DNA of 64,000 bases from assembly GCA_947456965.1 (NCBI GenBank), contig CANGTU010000001.1, positions 1-64,000 of the forward strand, given 5' to 3'. This document shows positions 13,939 through 24,300 of this stretch, in pieces. The notes under the pieces are model-generated. The model ran no database searches. It worked only from the letters and a program-made list of their open reading frames with translations, and was not told where the DNA came from. Position 1 is the first letter of the stretch. Each line of letters begins with the position of its first letter. Position numbers and translations under genes: made by a program. The DNA comes from Flavobacteriales bacterium (GTDB taxonomy: Bacteria; Bacteroidota; Bacteroidia; Flavobacteriales_D; Sanyastnellaceae).

Positions 13939-16545
13939 ATGCATATCCTACGCCCATACCTGCTCATCCAACTGCTCTGCCTCACCGGAGCTGGACCTGT
14001 CGCCGCGCAGTGGTTTGTGGACAATGCCGCAGAACTCGGTATTGAGCATACCTATGGCAGTCCGAATTTCAGCGGTGGTGCGAGCTTCGCTGATTTTGAC
14101 GGCGACGGTCGAGACGACATCACCATGACCCAGTTCAATACCGTTCCGCGTTGCTTCCGCAACACGGGTAGTGGCTTTGAACTGGTGGCCGTAGGCGTGC
14201 AAACGAACCTCAACATGAAGTCCGCATCCTGGATTGACTATGACAACGACCACGATCGCGACCTTTTTTGTACCTCTTTCAACGGACCGCTCAAGTTATA
14301 CCGCAATGATGGTAACCTTCAGTTCACGGATGTTTCGCTGGCTGCCGGACTGATCCATCCCAATGCGCTTTGCGCCGCGTCCGCCTGGGGTGACTACGAC
14401 CGGGATGGCGACCTGGATGCCTACATCTGCAATTATGATGGTCCGCAGATGGGCAGTCCGGTGGTTCACAACTGGCTCTTCCGCAACAACGGAGATGGTA
14501 CCTTCACAGAGTGCGCCGTGGCCGCTGGTGTGGATAATGGAAACCAGTACAGCTACGTGGCTTGTTGGAATGACTTTAACCACGACATCTGGCCTGACTT
14601 ACTGGTGGTCAACGATCGCACCAACACCGAGAACTTTCTCTACGTCAACAACGGCGATGGAACGTTCACGGATATTTCGGATGCATCGGGAATCGGCAAC
14701 TTCTTCATCTTCGCCATGTCAGCCACCTGTGATGACTATGACAACGATGGCGATGAAGACTTCTACATCACGAATGGCCCTCAGGGCAACCTGCTCCATC
14801 GCAATAACGGGGATAGCACCTTTGCTGAGGTCGCTTCCGAGACCGGTGTGAGTATGCATGGTTATGGCTGGGGAGCCAATTTCCTGGATGCGGATGGTGA
14901 TGGGTGGCAGGATCTTCACGTGGCCGCATCGCCATTCCTCGGCAGTATCGGCATGAACGCGTTTTATCGCAATCAGGGCGACGGTATGTTTGAGTCGTAC
15001 CTCGCTGATGCCGGTATGCTGGCTGATGTGGGGCAAAACTTCAGCAATCCCATCGGCGATCATAACCAGGATCTCAAACCCGATATCCTGATGATGGGAG
15101 GCACGCCTACCCCCACCAGGATGTGGACCAATATCACCGAAGGGATGGGCCGGCTCTCCGTTGAACTCCGGGGAACTGGTTCCAACCGGGATGGAGTGGG
15201 ATCATGGATAAGTTGCCATGCAGGCAACCTGCATCAGGTGAGATTCACCCATGCTGGTGAGAGTTTTGCCTGCCAGAATTCATTCCGCGAGTTTTTCGGA
15301 TTGTCTGATTACAATCTGGTTGACTCAGTGGTGGTGGAATGGCCGTCGGGTATCCGCGACGTGTGGTATCAACTTCCGGCAGGACAGCACCTGGTGCTCA
15401 CGGAGGGCCAGGGCTTTCATCCCGGGCTGCAGGCATCTTCTGATCCATTGCTCTGCGAGGGCGACAGCCTCATGCTGTCAACCACGGCACCCGGTGAGGT
15501 AACTTGGTCGAATGGTCACTCGGGATCGTCCATCTGGGTTCATGAACCAGGCGTGTATTCCTTCTCAGTTCAGGCCGACAATCAACTGGTTAGTTTAAGC
15601 GATAGTCTGGTGGTAGCGTGGCGCGACTCTCTTATGACGAATGTGCAGGTCCATCATCCCCTGTGCGCAGGAGAAGCTTCCGGATATGTTGAATTGCTCA
15701 CGGCAGGAGAGGAGCAAGGTGTACAATGGACTTTAGAGCCCGCCGGAAATCCAGGCGATACCGGTGCTTTACCTGCCGGATCGTATGTCCTTCGGGCCAG
15801 TGCAGAAGGATACTGCAGCACTGATACCACCGTGGTACTCCTTGATCCCGATACCCTTCAGGTGACGGTTTGGATTACCCATCCCTTATGTCACGGCGAG
15901 CCGGGGCAGGCTTTGGCTGAGGTTTGGGGAGGTACTCCACCCTATTCCATGGACTGGCTGGGCCACAACCCGGCTGACCTTGCTGCAGGTGACTACGTAG
16001 TCTGGGTGACCGATGCAGCCGGGTGCCAGCGTGAGATGCCCTGCAGCATCGAACAGCCCGATCCCCTCACCTTGGAACTGCTGACTGGCCCTGCCACGGA
16101 AGGTGGTGACGGAGGCTGGGCGCATGCCATCGTATCGGGAGGTACGCCCCCCTGCACCTTTAACTGGATGGGCTCATCTGCAGATGGGCCTGTGCTCTCG
16201 GGCCTCAGTCCCGGAGCGATCGAGGTCACCGTCACCGACGCACAGGGATGCCAGGTTGGGGCCACCGGAGAGATTGGATGGATCACCTCCGTGCAGGATA
16301 ATTTCAACGGGCCATGCCGCCTTTTTCCCAATCCAGTGGGAGTGGGATTGCCCGTGTTTATCTCATGTCGGCCCGGAATCAGCCACCTCCGTGTGTACGA
16401 TGTCACCGGGCAGCTCTGTTACCGCACAATGGTGACAAGCCGCGATGCTCCAGTGCATCTCCCCAAACTGAGCGCAGGTACTTACATGGTGGAGGTCGAC
16501 GGATCCGGAGGTACCGAATGTGCCCGGCTGCTCATTGTCCCCTGA
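13939..16545 (+). CDS. VCBS/FG-GAP repeat protein with ASPIC/UnbV domain and T9SS sorting domain
   Basis: An 868-residue secreted protein (CRTAC1-like). After a signal peptide (cleavage near AAQW) come several FG-GAP/VCBS blades with calcium-binding loops of the D-x-D-x-DG-x-x-D type, for example ADFDGDGRDD and DYDRDGDLDAY, over residues 30-390. The ASPIC/UnbV domain follows at about 400-480 (RLSVELRGTGSNRDGVGS, and VVVEWPSGIRDVWYQLPAGQ). Residues 490-780 contain SprB-like/Ig-like repeats (PLCHGEPG, GTPPYSMDW, AGDYVVWVTDAAGC). The C-terminus from about 790 is a T9SS sorting domain (CRLFPNPVGVGLPVFIS). It is likely a surface-attached or released adhesin-like protein. A TTACTTTG box lies 19 nt before the ATG. 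Confidence 0.9.
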   Translation: MHILRPYLLIQLLCLTGAGPVAAQWFVDNAAELGIEHTYGSPNFSGGASFADFDGDGRDDITMTQFNTVPRCFRNTGSGFELVAVGVQTNLNMKSASWIDYDNDHDRDLFCTSFNGPLKLYRNDGNLQFTDVSLAAGLIHPNALCAASAWGDYDRDGDLDAYICNYDGPQMGSPVVHNWLFRNNGDGTFTECAVAAGVDNGNQYSYVACWNDFNHDIWPDLLVVNDRTNTENFLYVNNGDGTFTDISDASGIGNFFIFAMSATCDDYDNDGDEDFYITNGPQGNLLHRNNGDSTFAEVASETGVSMHGYGWGANFLDADGDGWQDLHVAASPFLGSIGMNAFYRNQGDGMFESYLADAGMLADVGQNFSNPIGDHNQDLKPDILMMGGTPTPTRMWTNITEGMGRLSVELRGTGSNRDGVGSWISCHAGNLHQVRFTHAGESFACQNSFREFFGLSDYNLVDSVVVEWPSGIRDVWYQLPAGQHLVLTEGQGFHPGLQASSDPLLCEGDSLMLSTTAPGEVTWSNGHSGSSIWVHEPGVYSFSVQADNQLVSLSDSLVVAWRDSLMTNVQVHHPLCAGEASGYVELLTAGEEQGVQWTLEPAGNPGDTGALPAGSYVLRASAEGYCSTDTTVVLLDPDTLQVTVWITHPLCHGEPGQALAEVWGGTPPYSMDWLGHNPADLAAGDYVVWVTDAAGCQREMPCSIEQPDPLTLELLTGPATEGGDGGWAHAIVSGGTPPCTFNWMGSSADGPVLSGLSPGAIEVTVTDAQGCQVGATGEIGWITSVQDNFNGPCRLFPNPVGVGLPVFISCRPGISHLRVYDVTGQLCYRTMVTSRDAPVHLPKLSAGTYMVEVDGSGGTECARLLIVP

Positions 16546-16633
16546 TCCTTTTCCCGAAATACCTGTTAAAAGCTTGCCTCCCGGCATCATTTTGGCGTCT
16601 CATGCTGGCGTACTTTGCCCAGCTGGGATAATC

Positions 16634-19600
16634 ATGTACAGAAGAATTTTCCGGATCATCCGCATCGTGCTCATCAGTTTACTGGTGATGTTCTTCAGCG
16701 CATTCTTTGCAGTGAGGCATTCCTCCGTACAGACCTACCTGGTGCAATCTATTTCAGGTCGCCTTGCTGAAGAGTTGGGCACGGAGGTGCGGATCGGAAA
16801 AGTAGAGCTTGACCTTCTTTCCCGTCTCGTGATCCGCGACCTGTACATAGCCGATCATCATCACGATACACTGCTCTATGCCCCCTCGGTTACGCTTCGT
16901 AAGTTTTCCTTAAATCCTCACACCGGTGCACTGGAGCTTCGCCATGTCGAGCTTCGCTCTCCCAGCTTCCACCTTGTGCGTTATCCTGGTGAAGTGCAGC
17001 ATAATCTGGCATTTATCATCGACTACTTCAGCCAGGGTGAGCCGGCTGATACTACCCCCGGGCGCGATGTGATGCTGCGCAATATCCGGATACGCGATGG
17101 CCGCTTCAGTTATACCAATTTCAATCGCGACCCCGAACCGGGAGGAATCGATTGGAACCGCCTTGCACTGGAGCATCTTCACCTGGACGTGGATGAGCTG
17201 ACTGCCGCTGGCGATAGTATCGGTGTGATGCTCGACGATCTGTCGTTCAATGAAACCAGTGGTTTTCAGCTCGAGGGTTTCAAGGCTCATGTGTCGGTGA
17301 TCCCGGGTGAAGTGCGATTTGATCAGGCCACCATTACGACTGCCGGTTCCCATATCCGAGGTAACCTCGCTTTCCGCATGGAGTCGATTGATGACCTCGA
17401 TGCGTTTGAGCAGCGCGTAACCATGCATCATGATCTTCGCTCATCTGTGGTGGAGCTGGGCGATATCGGCTATTTCACCGAATCATTGCGCGGTATCCGG
17501 AAGATCGTGAATCTTTCAGGTAAGTTCCGGGGCAAGGTATCCAACCTGCGGGGGAGGAATGTCGTGATCAGCATGGATCGTCAGACTCGCTTTGCCGGAT
17601 CCTTTCACCTCGATGGATTGCCGGATATCGACCAGACCTTCATCACATGCGATGTGCGGGAGTTCACGACTACGGCCGAGGAGTTGCGTCGCATTCCCGT
17701 TCCCCCGTTCAGCGAAGGAAAGACACTCGAGCTTCCCTCCGGCATCAATACACTCGGGACCATCCGTTTCGCCGGTAATTTCACTGGATTTATAAATGAT
17801 TTCGTGGCCTATGGCAACGTTACCACAGCCATTGGCACGCTCACTACCGATATCGCATTGCGGGAAGATACCTTGCGCAACGACTTCGACTATACCGGTA
17901 GTTTCGGGGTACAGAACTTCGATCTGGGGGCCATCGCTGGAGATCCGATGCTCGGTATGGTGACGGCAGATTTCAAGGTTGATGGCAGCGGACTCAGCGT
18001 GGAAACCATGGATGCCACCATTGATGGTGAGGTGATGAGCATCCGGCTGAAGGATTACACCCTCACCCATATCCGCATGGACGGCACCATGCAGAATCGC
18101 TTCTTCGATGGCTTTTGCAGAATTGACGACCCCCATCTTATCGTGGACTTTCTCGGCCAGGTAGATTTCCGGAAGAGCGAGCCGGAGCTCCGCTTCACAA
18201 CAGATATTCAGCATATGGATCTCAAAGCCCTGGGGCTTCTTCCTGATTTTCCATACAGCGCCGTATCTGGGGTCGTTGAAATCAATAGCGTAGGACTGGA
18301 TCCCGATCGTTTCAGCGGGACCATTCATGTGCACGATCTGCTGTATTGTTCCGATACCCGTGACTATGCCATGAACAATCTGGAGGTCACGGCATCACGT
18401 GGTGAGAAGTCCAGGATTACGCTCACTTCGGATATTGCCAGCGGCGTGGTAGAGGGCAACTTCAATGTGAGTGATCTCGCTCCATCGTTTGAGAAGATTG
18501 TAGCCAACATACTCCCGAGTTTTAAACCTGACATACGCCAGCATGAGCCGCAGACCTTTTCGATGCAACTCGATATTCTGGACTTTTCCTATTTCTCGGA
18601 CATCTTCGTGCCGGACCTCGATGTGGCGCCTTCCACGCGCATTTCACTTCAGGTCGATGAAGGCCGCTCCGACCTTACCCTCAACATGTATTCCGACAGT
18701 ATCCGGTACCAGGATAAAGTTCTTCGCGGAATGGTACTGGACGCCCGTCGTCCGGATCAGGCCATCTACCTTACCCTCTCTGCGGATGTGCTGGAAGTGG
18801 GAGAGAATGTGAGGTTCCCCGTTCTGGCGCTCGATGCTCATACCGATGCGGATTCCGTATTCACCGATCTCGTCTGGGGCGCTGATGGTGACTCCCACCA
18901 GGGCGATGTCAAGGGTAAGCTCACCATCCGCGGAACAGAGAGCATTGACTTCCTCTTTGGACAAAGTACCGTTCGCGTATACTCCGATACCTGGAACATT
19001 CAGGCGGGCAGCGAGATCAGTATGGATAGCACACGCTTTGAGGTACCGCTGTTCAGGATGGTGAATGGCATCCAGGAAATGTCCGTTTCCGGCATCGTTT
19101 CCGATCATCCGAGTGATGAGATCCGGGCTGATCTGACCTCGTTTAACCTGGCTGTTCTCAATCCTTTTCTGGGAGATGATACACGTTTATCAGGACTGCT
19201 CTCGGGAACCTCCACTTTACGCGATGTCTACCATACGTTGATTTCTGATAACGACCTTTATCTGATTGATTTTGGTATCAACGATTATCTCATTGGAGAT
19301 ATTTGTGTGGAAAGTTCCTGGGATCATACAGCGAAGCAATTGCGCCTGGCGGGTGACCTTGAAAAGGACAAGTTCAAGTCTCTTCAGTTTGATGGCTTCT
19401 ACACACCCGAGGATACGGAGAGTCCTCTTCAGCTTGACGTGGTCGTGGAAGAGTTGGATCTTCAGTTTATCAATGCTTTCCTCGATAAGGAAGTACTCGG
19501 TTTGAGAGGTTTTGCTACAGGGGAAATCGAGGTGACCGGCACATTTGCCGATCCCGCACTCGAGGGTGCAGCCTTCTTGAAGGATGCGTGGGTAACTGTG

Positions 19601-21037
19601 CCCTATCTCAACTGCTCTTTCAAGGTGCTCGACCGGATTGGTATTGAACCCGATATGTTCACCTTCGACTATATCCAGATTGCAGATGAGGAGGGCAATC
19701 CCGGTCGGCTCACCGGACAGTTGCTTCACAAAGCCTTTGGTGACTGGAGCTACGATATCGTGCTGGAGCTCGAGCAGACCTTTCTGGCCATGAACACCAC
19801 GGAGGAGCTGAACTCGATGTACTATGGCAAGGCGTATTGCACCGGGGTGGTGAACGTCTACGGCTACGACGGCTTTCTGGAGATTGATGTCAATGCCCGA
19901 ACGAGGAAGGGTACCCGGCTTGCGCTGCCAATGAACAGCACGGAGGAACAGTCCTTTGCCTCGTTCATTCGCTTTGTAGAAGAGGATAACGAAACGGAGG
20001 TCACCCCAGCCGACCTGAGTGGTATTAAGCTGGATATCGAGTTGGACATCACGCCTGATGCGGAGTTCCAGATCATCTTCGATGAGGCGGTTGGCGATGT
20101 GATGAAGGGAAAGGGACAGGGACATCTCAGCCTCGAGATCAATAACCTTTCGACCTTTAACATGTACGGCACGGTAGAGTTGGTCAGCGGTGACTACTTG
20201 TTCACCCTGAAGAACCTGCTGAATAAGGAATTCACGGTCAGGCCTGGTGGAACTATTTCCTGGTTTGGTGATCCGTTTGCAGCAGACCTCAATATGGAGG
20301 CGATCTACAAGGTCAGTGCATCCCTCTACGATCTCATGCCTGATGCAGTGGCTCAGAACGGACAGCGTGTGCCGGTGGACCTCATTATGAAGCTCTCCGG
20401 GCGCATGCTTAATCCTGGAATCAACTTCGATGTGGCTCTTCCTACTGCGGATGAACTGACCCGTTCGCGTGTGGCGAGCGTCATCAGCACCGATCAGGAG
20501 CGCAACCGACAAGCCTTTTCACTGCTGGTACTTCGGAGATTTGTGACACCGCCCAACATAACGGCCGATCGGTCAGCATTCGGCACCGGGGTAGCCGAGA
20601 ATAGCACGGAACTTCTGTCGAGCCAGATTTCCAACTGGTTGAGCCAGATCAGCGATGACTTCAACCTCGGGTTCAATTACCGGCCTGGTGACCAGATCAG
20701 CAATGAAGAGATTGCATTGGCTCTAAGTACCCAGCTCTTCAACGAGCGACTTGCTATAGCCGGTAACTTCGGCGTGCGCCGGGGTAACGAGGCTAACCAG
20801 AACCCCACGAACTATATCGGGGATATCCGTGTGGAATACAAGATTACCCGCGATGGACGAATCCGCCTGATCGTTTACAATGAGAGCAATGACTTCCGGA
20901 CGGTAACTACCCAGCAATCACCTTACACTCAGGGTGTCGGGGTGCTCTATCAGAATGAATTTGACGACTGGGAGCAGTTTGTATGTGGTTTTACCCAGCT
21001 TTTTGTACCGGAATCCAGGCGAACGTCCTGCCTGTGA
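16634..21037 (+). CDS. tamB: Translocation and assembly module protein TamB
   Basis: A 1467-residue inner-membrane-anchored periplasmic protein. One N-terminal transmembrane segment (about residues 8-28, VLISLLVMFFSAFFAV) is followed by AsmA-like sequence (SGRLAEELGTEVRIGKVEL) and a long run of beta-strand repeats. The C-terminal ~400 residues are the TamB (DUF490) domain, with DVMKGKGQGHLSLEI, YGTVELVSGDYLFTLKN and LQGxx-type turns before a final DFNLGFNYRPGD region. TamB proteins form a hydrophobic groove that carries lipids or assists outer-membrane protein insertion together with a BamA-type TamA; no tamA is nearby. ATG 16634 is chosen because it begins just before the membrane anchor and 15 nt after TACTTTGC. 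Confidence 0.9.
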   Translation: MYRRIFRIIRIVLISLLVMFFSAFFAVRHSSVQTYLVQSISGRLAEELGTEVRIGKVELDLLSRLVIRDLYIADHHHDTLLYAPSVTLRKFSLNPHTGALELRHVELRSPSFHLVRYPGEVQHNLAFIIDYFSQGEPADTTPGRDVMLRNIRIRDGRFSYTNFNRDPEPGGIDWNRLALEHLHLDVDELTAAGDSIGVMLDDLSFNETSGFQLEGFKAHVSVIPGEVRFDQATITTAGSHIRGNLAFRMESIDDLDAFEQRVTMHHDLRSSVVELGDIGYFTESLRGIRKIVNLSGKFRGKVSNLRGRNVVISMDRQTRFAGSFHLDGLPDIDQTFITCDVREFTTTAEELRRIPVPPFSEGKTLELPSGINTLGTIRFAGNFTGFINDFVAYGNVTTAIGTLTTDIALREDTLRNDFDYTGSFGVQNFDLGAIAGDPMLGMVTADFKVDGSGLSVETMDATIDGEVMSIRLKDYTLTHIRMDGTMQNRFFDGFCRIDDPHLIVDFLGQVDFRKSEPELRFTTDIQHMDLKALGLLPDFPYSAVSGVVEINSVGLDPDRFSGTIHVHDLLYCSDTRDYAMNNLEVTASRGEKSRITLTSDIASGVVEGNFNVSDLAPSFEKIVANILPSFKPDIRQHEPQTFSMQLDILDFSYFSDIFVPDLDVAPSTRISLQVDEGRSDLTLNMYSDSIRYQDKVLRGMVLDARRPDQAIYLTLSADVLEVGENVRFPVLALDAHTDADSVFTDLVWGADGDSHQGDVKGKLTIRGTESIDFLFGQSTVRVYSDTWNIQAGSEISMDSTRFEVPLFRMVNGIQEMSVSGIVSDHPSDEIRADLTSFNLAVLNPFLGDDTRLSGLLSGTSTLRDVYHTLISDNDLYLIDFGINDYLIGDICVESSWDHTAKQLRLAGDLEKDKFKSLQFDGFYTPEDTESPLQLDVVVEELDLQFINAFLDKEVLGLRGFATGEIEVTGTFADPALEGAAFLKDAWVTVPYLNCSFKVLDRIGIEPDMFTFDYIQIADEEGNPGRLTGQLLHKAFGDWSYDIVLELEQTFLAMNTTEELNSMYYGKAYCTGVVNVYGYDGFLEIDVNARTRKGTRLALPMNSTEEQSFASFIRFVEEDNETEVTPADLSGIKLDIELDITPDAEFQIIFDEAVGDVMKGKGQGHLSLEINNLSTFNMYGTVELVSGDYLFTLKNLLNKEFTVRPGGTISWFGDPFAADLNMEAIYKVSASLYDLMPDAVAQNGQRVPVDLIMKLSGRMLNPGINFDVALPTADELTRSRVASVISTDQERNRQAFSLLVLRRFVTPPNITADRSAFGTGVAENSTELLSSQISNWLSQISDDFNLGFNYRPGDQISNEEIALALSTQLFNERLAIAGNFGVRRGNEANQNPTNYIGDIRVEYKITRDGRIRLIVYNESNDFRTVTTQQSPYTQGVGVLYQNEFDDWEQFVCGFTQLFVPESRRTSCL

Positions 21038-21054
21038 ACCCCTAAACGAAGGAA

Positions 21055-21073
21055 GGCCGCCCATGGGGCGGCC
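21055..21073. terminator. Perfect hairpin between convergent genes
   Basis: GGCCGCCC-atg-GGGCGGCC is a perfect 8-bp stem just after the tamB stop. There is no clear U-tract on either strand, so terminator activity is uncertain, but position and stability suit a shared terminator of tamB and the small minus-strand ORF. Confidence 0.5.
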
Positions 21074-21099
21074 TGTACCTATATCACCGGGCTTTCAGC

Positions 21100-21291
21100 T
21101 TAAGCGGTTGGGCCGGACATCCAGGGCGGTATGATTCGCGCTTCACGCGCTTCCACGAGCATCTGGTTATATCGCAGCTGGAGATCGTTGTAATGGTTTG
21201 GAAACATGTGTCTTACGCAGGCCATGCGCTGTTGAATGGTGCTCAGTCGCTCCATCAGAGATGCGACTTGTTGGTGCTGTGCTGGATTCAT
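21100..21291 (-). CDS. Hypothetical small protein (63 aa)
   Basis: A 63-residue frame rich in Gln, Met and Arg, predicted mostly helical (HQQVASLMERLSTIQQRM, then YNDLQLRYNQMLVEAREARI), with no signal peptide or membrane segment. The regular heptad-like pattern suggests a short coiled coil. It lies 49 bp downstream of the giant 1491-residue gene on the same strand and could be co-transcribed with it. A perfect inverted repeat abuts its ATG. No family was recognised and coding status rests only on the open frame and plausible amino-acid composition. Confidence 0.4.
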   Translation of the reverse strand: MNPAQHQQVASLMERLSTIQQRMACVRHMFPNHYNDLQLRYNQMLVEAREARIIPPWMSGPTA

Positions 21292-21313
21292 GACATTCAG
21301 GTTATTGAATGTC
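21292..21313. repeat. Inverted repeat abutting the ATG of the 63-aa ORF
   Basis: GACATTCA (21292-21299) and TGAATGTC (21306-21313) form a perfect 8-bp stem with a 6-nt loop directly upstream of the minus-strand ATG at 21291. It could be an operator, an RNA hairpin limiting translation of the small ORF, or a weak terminator of the gene ending at 21341. Confidence 0.4.
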
Positions 21314-21340
21314 TTATACCGGAGTCCTGCTAAAAAGGTT

Positions 21341-24300
21341 TCATTGAAGATCGGGGTATCTGCTCAATAAGTCATCACGCTTCTTTCGTGAGGCCACCAG
21401 CTGATAGGTGTACTTCACGTTATTCTCCTCGAATTTCCGCTTGTCATCCTTCACATCAGTGAGTATGGTCTGGAATTCCTTGTCGGAGCTGATGACATTC
21501 ATGATGCCCAACTTATACTCAAAAAAGTACCAATTGCCAGCATCCAGCTCAATGTATATCCGGATCATGTCGGCACTGCGTCGCTTCTCTATTTCGATTT
21601 TACCCTTCACATATCTGAACAGTTGCTTCTTTTCCATACTGGCAATACCCAGTGGCCCGACGGTATGGAATACTTCGTTCACCGGATCCCATTGCCACTT
21701 CAGATCAGCAAAGTAAAAGGTGCTGATCAGCTCTTCGGGGACCCGCTTGAGCTGGCCGGCCAGGTTGAGCTCCGAGATGAGCTTATCTGAGCGCTCCGTC
21801 CCGAGCAATTCCACCAGGCTCTTTTCAAACTTGGTCTTGGTCACGTCCACGGGCGTGAGGTTGGGAAATTGTTCGATCTGCTCATACATCCGCTTCATAC
21901 AGCCCTCGTCGAAGGGAAACTGGATAAGCGATACAGATTGCGCCGTGAGCTGATTCTTGTCGGTGATGTATTTCAGCTCGGCTACGTGGGTCAGCTTGAC
22001 CAGTCCGTAGTTCACGTTGAAGTCCATGCGCCCGTCGCCCGTCAACTCACAATTTTCTGCGCCAAGAGCCAGCAGGTTACCGGGCAGTTTCGGCTGGCGG
22101 ATCTTCTCCTTGGAACCCACCATGTACTTTCTCGCCTGTTTGTCGAAATAGAGAAAGCCATTGCTCTCGATCAGACTTTGGTCATCCTTGTCGCGTCGCC
22201 TGCTGAAGAAAGAGGAATAGACATCCATGGGGCTGGTTTGGCTCACCATGACGCCCAATCCGAGCTTAGCCATTTCCATGTCGCGAAGGGAAGAGTCGAC
22301 GGGTATAAAGATTTCCAGAGGATTGATTTCCGCCTTGAACTTGTAGTATGTGCGCTCGATGGCCGCGCAGTTATGCAGGATACGTGCGCCTCCATCGAAG
22401 GTCAGGAAAGGATTGTTGGCGGCCATCGCAAACTTGCCGTGGTACTCGAATGCGGGAGACAGAAAGAACTGGTCTTCAGGTTTGATAATTCCGTTACCTA
22501 CAGTCTGGAATGAGGTGTCCACGCGTATTTCATTGAAATGGATCACCTGTTCCCGCTTGTTTTCATCCACATAGGCGATATCCCCTGATCCATTGTATTT
22601 GCGGCGGCCCTCGATCTTGAGTTCGCAGTTGAACATCTTGTGGTGCTGCGTCACGTAATTACTCAGGATGCGCGCCCGCTGGAGCTTCTGCATGTCGGCA
22701 TACTTCTCAATGATGACTTTGCCGCTGTCGGGTGAAATCTTGGAGTCGGCCACCAGAATGTGGTTGATCTTCTGGCAATAGATGCGGCTTTTCTTCAGAT
22801 CGTATTTGGCACGGGGAGAAAGGAAGTTGAGTGAATCCTGTCCTGCAGCAATGGAAAAGAAGTTGGACCGTTTGGTGTCCTCACCGGTATCGATTACGAG
22901 GTCGTCAGCTGGTTTGCGCGAGGAGGACAGATCCAGTTCAGCGCGGTCCATGTACCAGGTAAACTGGTCCATGAAGCAGATGTACTGGTTGACAGGGAAC
23001 TCGATTTTCGTTTCACCGCTGTTGCTTTTGAATAGGCCTTGACGTTTGTCAAAGTCCACATCTGAATTGACGTTATCCGTCTTGAAGGCAAGTCCGAGCC
23101 CGGCTTCGTCACCCATACCGGCGAGCTGGAAGTCGGACTTGGGTGCGAGAATTTTCCGGCGGGTGTAAGTAAAGTCATCGGATGAAAGTCGTGCATCACT
23201 GAACTCCATGACCCCTTCGCCGGTCATTCCCTGTGGCTGCAGGTGGAGCGTTCCGGCCAGAGTGGCCTCCTTTTCAAAGAAGGAGATAGGCTTGTCAATT
23301 GAACTCACATCGAGCTTGTCCTGCTTGGGATAAAATGCCAGAAGCGTGGTGTCGCAGGTTGCCTTGGGTATCTCTACCTTGCCCGTTTGCTCCCGGTTTA
23401 TAAAGCTCCTTGTTTGTCCGTGAGCGGATTCGGGCAGAAAGGTGAACTCATCTGATGTGGCATGCGCCGTCAGGTAGTCGAGTTCACCAGCGCCCTTGAA
23501 ACCAGAATAATCCAGTTTCAGGTCGGCAGTAACCTTTGCTTTTCCGGCGTATGCCGGGAGTCCACCGGCTCCGGTGTTGCGTTTGAAGCCAAGTGAATAG
23601 TCCTCCATCAGCACAAGAGGTTCTTCAATGTCGGGGAAGATGCCGCTGACGAGGGTACCGTTGAATTTCAGGTCCTTCTTGGTGAAATTATCAAGGGAGT
23701 CTATAGTAAAGGGTTTTACCTGATAGTAAAAGCTATCACGCTTGTACACGCCCTTCTGAATGTTGGGGTCTTCCCAGAACACGTAGGAGGTTTTAGTGCA
23801 GTTGAAGATGGGATATTGCGGATAGGCATAGCTGTGGTAACCGCCCTTATTGGTAGGTGAGTCGATCCGGATATTGCCGGCCAGGTCTCGGAGCACACTC
23901 CTGATTCGGCGCTTCTGGTAGTTTCCCATATTATCCTTCCCGAGCGATTCGTCTTCGACATAGATCCGGCAGGAATCTACCTTGATCAGATCGAGCCGGA
24001 AATCCTTGTAGGAGAAAGCGTATTCCGTACCCATAAACTCGAAGTTGCCTGCAAAAACCCGCCCTCCAAAGGTGAAATCGCGGTTTTTGCGAATGATCAC
24101 TTCACCGTTTTGGGGATAGATCGTTACGCGCTGAGAGTCACTCAGAGCGAAATTCTCGATGCCTTTAACCAGCAGATCATAGTTCAGCAGACTGAGCTGG
24201 GCGTTATGACCGGTGGGTACTTCGCTGTTGAACTGGATCACGTCATAGTCGCGCTTGCCGATGTTATTCTCGATGTAGGCGTATAGCTTGGGTCGGATAG

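Noticed and set aside
19217-20512. 431-codon minus-strand frame antisense to tamB
   Set aside because: Long by chance in a G+C-rich gene; composition (His/Ile/Val/Arg-rich) and lack of motifs fit an antisense shadow, and tamB is clearly coding.
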